From: Flavobacteriaceae bacterium
GTDB lineage: Bacteria; Bacteroidota; Bacteroidia; Flavobacteriales; Flavobacteriaceae
Direction: 5' to 3'
Length of the DNA: 64,000 nt
Assembly (NCBI GenBank): GCA_020435965.1
Contig: JAGQYS010000059.1
Coordinates: 1-64,000 of the forward strand
Shown: positions 63,041-64,000 of the stretch, one piece after another
Layout of the letters: every line of letters begins with the position of its first letter
Numbering within the stretch: position 1 is the stretch's first letter
Made by a program: the position numbers and the translations under genes
Notes under the pieces: generated by a model
Database searches by the model: none
Seen by the model: only the letters and a program-made list of their open reading frames with translations
Told to the model about the DNA's origin: nothing

Positions 63041-63526
63041 ATGAAACCATCTACCATAACTGAACTTAAAAAGGAGCTAAAATATAGATCTAAAGAACAA
63101 CTTATGGAGTATTGTTTGGCTATGGCTAGGTTTAAATTGGAAAGCAAAGAACTACTTACGTATTTGGTATTTGAATCTGAGAATGAAGCGACCTATATTG
63201 AAAGTGTAAAAGTATATATATCAAGCAGTTTTAAAGAGATCAATACCGTAAATTACCATTATATAAAGAAAACAGTCAGAAAAATATTACGCCAAACCAA
63301 ACGATTTATCAGATACTCAAAGAAAAAAGAAACTGAAGCCGAGTTGCTTATTTATTTCTGTAAAGCCCTTGGTGAAATGAGACCTTCTTATAAGCGCAAT
63401 ACAGTGCTTACAAATACGTTTAACAAACAATTGGAATTGGCACAAAAAGCGATTACCAAAATACATGAAGATTTACAGTATGATTACAACGTGATGATTG
63501 AGGAGATGGAGGGTAATATAAGTTAA
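63041..63526 (+). CDS. Conserved flavobacterial hypothetical protein
   Basis: 161 aa, basic and all-helical (start KPSTITELKKELKYRSKEQLMEYCLAMARFKLESKELLTYLVFE). It shows no transmembrane segment or signal. I recall similar proteins in flavobacteria but no function. It begins 11 bp after the lipoprotein stop, so it is probably in the same transcript. Confidence 0.72.
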   Translation: MKPSTITELKKELKYRSKEQLMEYCLAMARFKLESKELLTYLVFESENEATYIESVKVYISSSFKEINTVNYHYIKKTVRKILRQTKRFIRYSKKKETEAELLIYFCKALGEMRPSYKRNTVLTNTFNKQLELAQKAITKIHEDLQYDYNVMIEEMEGNIS

Positions 63527-63588
63527 ACACATTAAAAACCTATAGACTTCCTCTAGCAAATTTTTATCTTTAACCTTTTAAAACCAAC

Positions 63589-64000
63589 ATGATGAATTTT
63601 AAACATTGCCTTATATTAAGTTTTGCTTTGTGCATCATTTCTAGTCTGCAAGCACAGGAAATGTCGTTTGAAGAATACAACCCTAAATCTACATTGGTGG
63701 TTCCAGGCGATAGTATTTTCAAAGCTAAGTTCCCTTTTATTGATGTACATGGCCATCAATACAGAATGCCAACACAAGATTTAACCTCAGTTGTGACAGA
63801 TATGGATAAGCTTAATTTGGCAATTATGGTGAACCTTAGTGGTGGTACAGGAGATGCTATTGTGCAATCGGTTAATAATATCGAAAAAAACTTTCCAGGC
63901 CGTTTTGTAGTTTTTGCCAACATAAACTTTCAAGATGCTGGAAGTGAAGGGTGGACTGAAAAAATGGTTGCACAATTGGAGCAAGATGTTAAAAATGGAG
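63589..64000 (+). CDS. Exported amidohydrolase-family protein, cut by the right edge
   Basis: At least 137 codons, running off the window with no stop. ATG at 63589 (another at 63592). Signal peptide about 1-23 (ends SLQAQ). FPFIDVHGHQYRMP (about 52-65) matches the DxHxH metal-binding start of amidohydrolase TIM barrels, and the LNLAIMVNLSGGTGDA and FVVFANINFQD strands follow in order. Probably an amidohydrolase 2-type enzyme; the substrate is unknown and the catalytic residues in the missing part cannot be checked. Confidence 0.8.
   Translation, partial: MMNFKHCLILSFALCIISSLQAQEMSFEEYNPKSTLVVPGDSIFKAKFPFIDVHGHQYRMPTQDLTSVVTDMDKLNLAIMVNLSGGTGDAIVQSVNNIEKNFPGRFVVFANINFQDAGSEGWTEKMVAQLEQDVKNG

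Overview
The window is low-GC chromosomal DNA from a marine-type member of the Flavobacteriaceae (Bacteroidota). The evidence is the Bacteroidetes promoter form (TTG, about 20 bp, TAnnTTTG), C-terminal type IX secretion sorting domains on secreted proteins, gliding-motility GldF/GldG sequences, lipoproteins with Asp/Lys-rich residues after the lipobox Cys, and AT-rich coding throughout. I cannot name the species.

Layout. 1-3.7 kb: the end of a type I restriction-modification locus (hsdS, hsdR; hsdM would lie to the left), followed by palindromic intergenic repeats and a flavobacterial hypothetical gene. 5.4-7.5 kb: a large surface lipoprotein. 7.7-14.4 kb: a signalling locus made of a membrane PAS histidine kinase, a single-domain response regulator, a REC-GAF-PAS-sigma54 activator, two paralogous small STAS/SpoIIAA-like proteins, and two tandem copies of a compact hairpin RNA. 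14.4-23 kb (minus strand): a MoxR / DUF58 / BatA-like / DUF4175 / amidotransferase-like membrane operon led by DUF4159. 23-27 kb: a lipoprotein and a TldE-TldD pair whose TldD member has a Tat-like leader. 27-35 kb: a FAD/FeS oxidoreductase, a secreted sugar-dehydrogenase-like propeller protein with a recent internal 237-bp duplication, a TsdA-like dihaem cytochrome and two small membrane proteins. 35-42 kb: dnaN, a gldF-gldG fusion, a monooxygenase-like protein, an S-adenosylmethionine hydrolase-family protein, PhoH and purC. 42.2-43.1 kb: a ParDE toxin-antitoxin module with a clear promoter/operator, lying between two integron-attC-like stem structures in inverted arrangement. 43-52.5 kb: TfoX-N, CPBP protease, M24 peptidase, AGCS symporter, a DUF4212 + sodium:solute symporter pair, a secreted SGNH protein and acetyl-CoA synthetase. 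52.5-64 kb: two tiny overlapping membrane-protein genes, unknown secreted proteins, a beta-lactamase-fold hydrolase, a NYN/OST-HTH RNase-like protein, an M28 peptidase, an MFS pump, three small unknowns and the start of an amidohydrolase cut by the right edge.

Most of the window is ordinary flavobacterial housekeeping and envelope biology. The parts most likely to hold something undescribed are the tandem hairpin RNA beside the signalling genes (14.18-14.34 kb), the attC-like bounded toxin-antitoxin cassette (42.27-43.08 kb), the duplicated CxxCx4CxC knuckles inside HsdR, and the overlapping 62-aa and 33-aa membrane-protein genes at 53 kb. All assignments come from reading the sequence; no database search was run.
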